Assembly (NCBI RefSeq): GCF_016653355.1
Contig: NZ_NHSK01000145.1
Span: 1-38,062, forward strand
Reading direction: 5' to 3'
Source: Rhodoplanes elegans
GTDB lineage: Bacteria > Pseudomonadota > Alphaproteobacteria > Rhizobiales > Xanthobacteraceae
Length of the DNA stretch: 38,062 bases
Each line of letters begins with the position of its first letter. Positions within the stretch are counted from its first letter, which is position 1. A program made the translations under genes and the position numbers. Positions 37,819 through 38,062 of the stretch are shown here, piece after piece. The notes under the pieces were generated by a model that ran no database searches, had not been told where the DNA came from, and was given only the letters and a program-made list of their open reading frames with translations.

Positions 37819-38062
37819 GACGGCTCCTTCGCGGGGTCGTGAGGGGATCGGGTGGTCGGTGCGGTGGGTCGGCGGGGGATGGCCGCGGACAGGCGGCCGG
37901 GGCCGATTAGATCGCGGCCGGGACGGTCCGGCAACGGTCATGGCGTCCGCAGCCGGGGTTCCGTAAGGGGGCGGACGCGGCCGGAGGCTGCCGGGTGCGG
38001 TGCACCGCGAGGTCGGCTATTCTCGCCCCGCCGCCGCGATCGTCGCGACGGCAGCGCGACCG
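37819..38062. other. Region upstream of amidase to window end, no gene seen
   Basis: 244 bp of GC-rich sequence that must hold the amidase promoter. No convincing -35/-10 pair, RNA gene or protein-like ORF could be identified. Confidence 0.35.

Overview
The window is very GC-rich, densely coded DNA, most likely from an alphaproteobacterium of the Hyphomicrobiales type. The basis is overall gene style, a short FlgD, and interspersed palindromes of the kind common in Bradyrhizobium/Rhodopseudomonas/Rhodoplanes-like genomes. The genus is inference only. No rRNA, tRNA, CRISPR array, transposase or phage gene was seen.

Layout. 1-6060 is a mixed housekeeping/accessory stretch: the 3' part of an SDR oxidoreductase, a YciE-type ferritin-like protein with a very basic tail, a small membrane protein, a secreted patatin-like lipase, an unrecognised 399-aa protein and two small minus-strand ORFs. 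6323-15372 is a plus-strand catabolic block: a NitT/TauT-type ABC importer (binding protein, permease, ATPase, second permease), an amidohydrolase of the deaminase type, and the three subunits of a molybdenum hydroxylase (FAD, 2Fe-2S, Mo-cofactor). Together they suggest uptake, deamination and hydroxylation of an unidentified N-heterocycle.

15379-26069 is a minus-strand motility block. Read in the direction of transcription it is: ECF sigma factor, flagellin, FliD, FliS, a one-TM putative anti-sigma protein, a CnrR/ZraP-like periplasmic protein, FlgD, FlgE, a small coiled-coil protein, a FlgN-like chaperone, FlgK and FlgL. The sigma factor appears separated from its presumed regulators by the filament genes.

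26604-31419 carries nifJ (pyruvate:flavodoxin/ferredoxin oxidoreductase) and a dihydroorotate-dehydrogenase-like flavoprotein, closed by a strong intrinsic terminator. 31680-37818 carries an anchored M15-peptidase-like protein, an AHSA1/SRPBCC protein, a large amidase and the most striking gene of the window: a soluble chemoreceptor with globin, MCP, PilZ and CZB (zinc) regions in one 669-aa chain. It could join gas, c-di-GMP and zinc or redox inputs to flagellar control.

Four palindromic intergenic repeats are scattered through the window. Three of them sit between genes that otherwise look co-transcribed.
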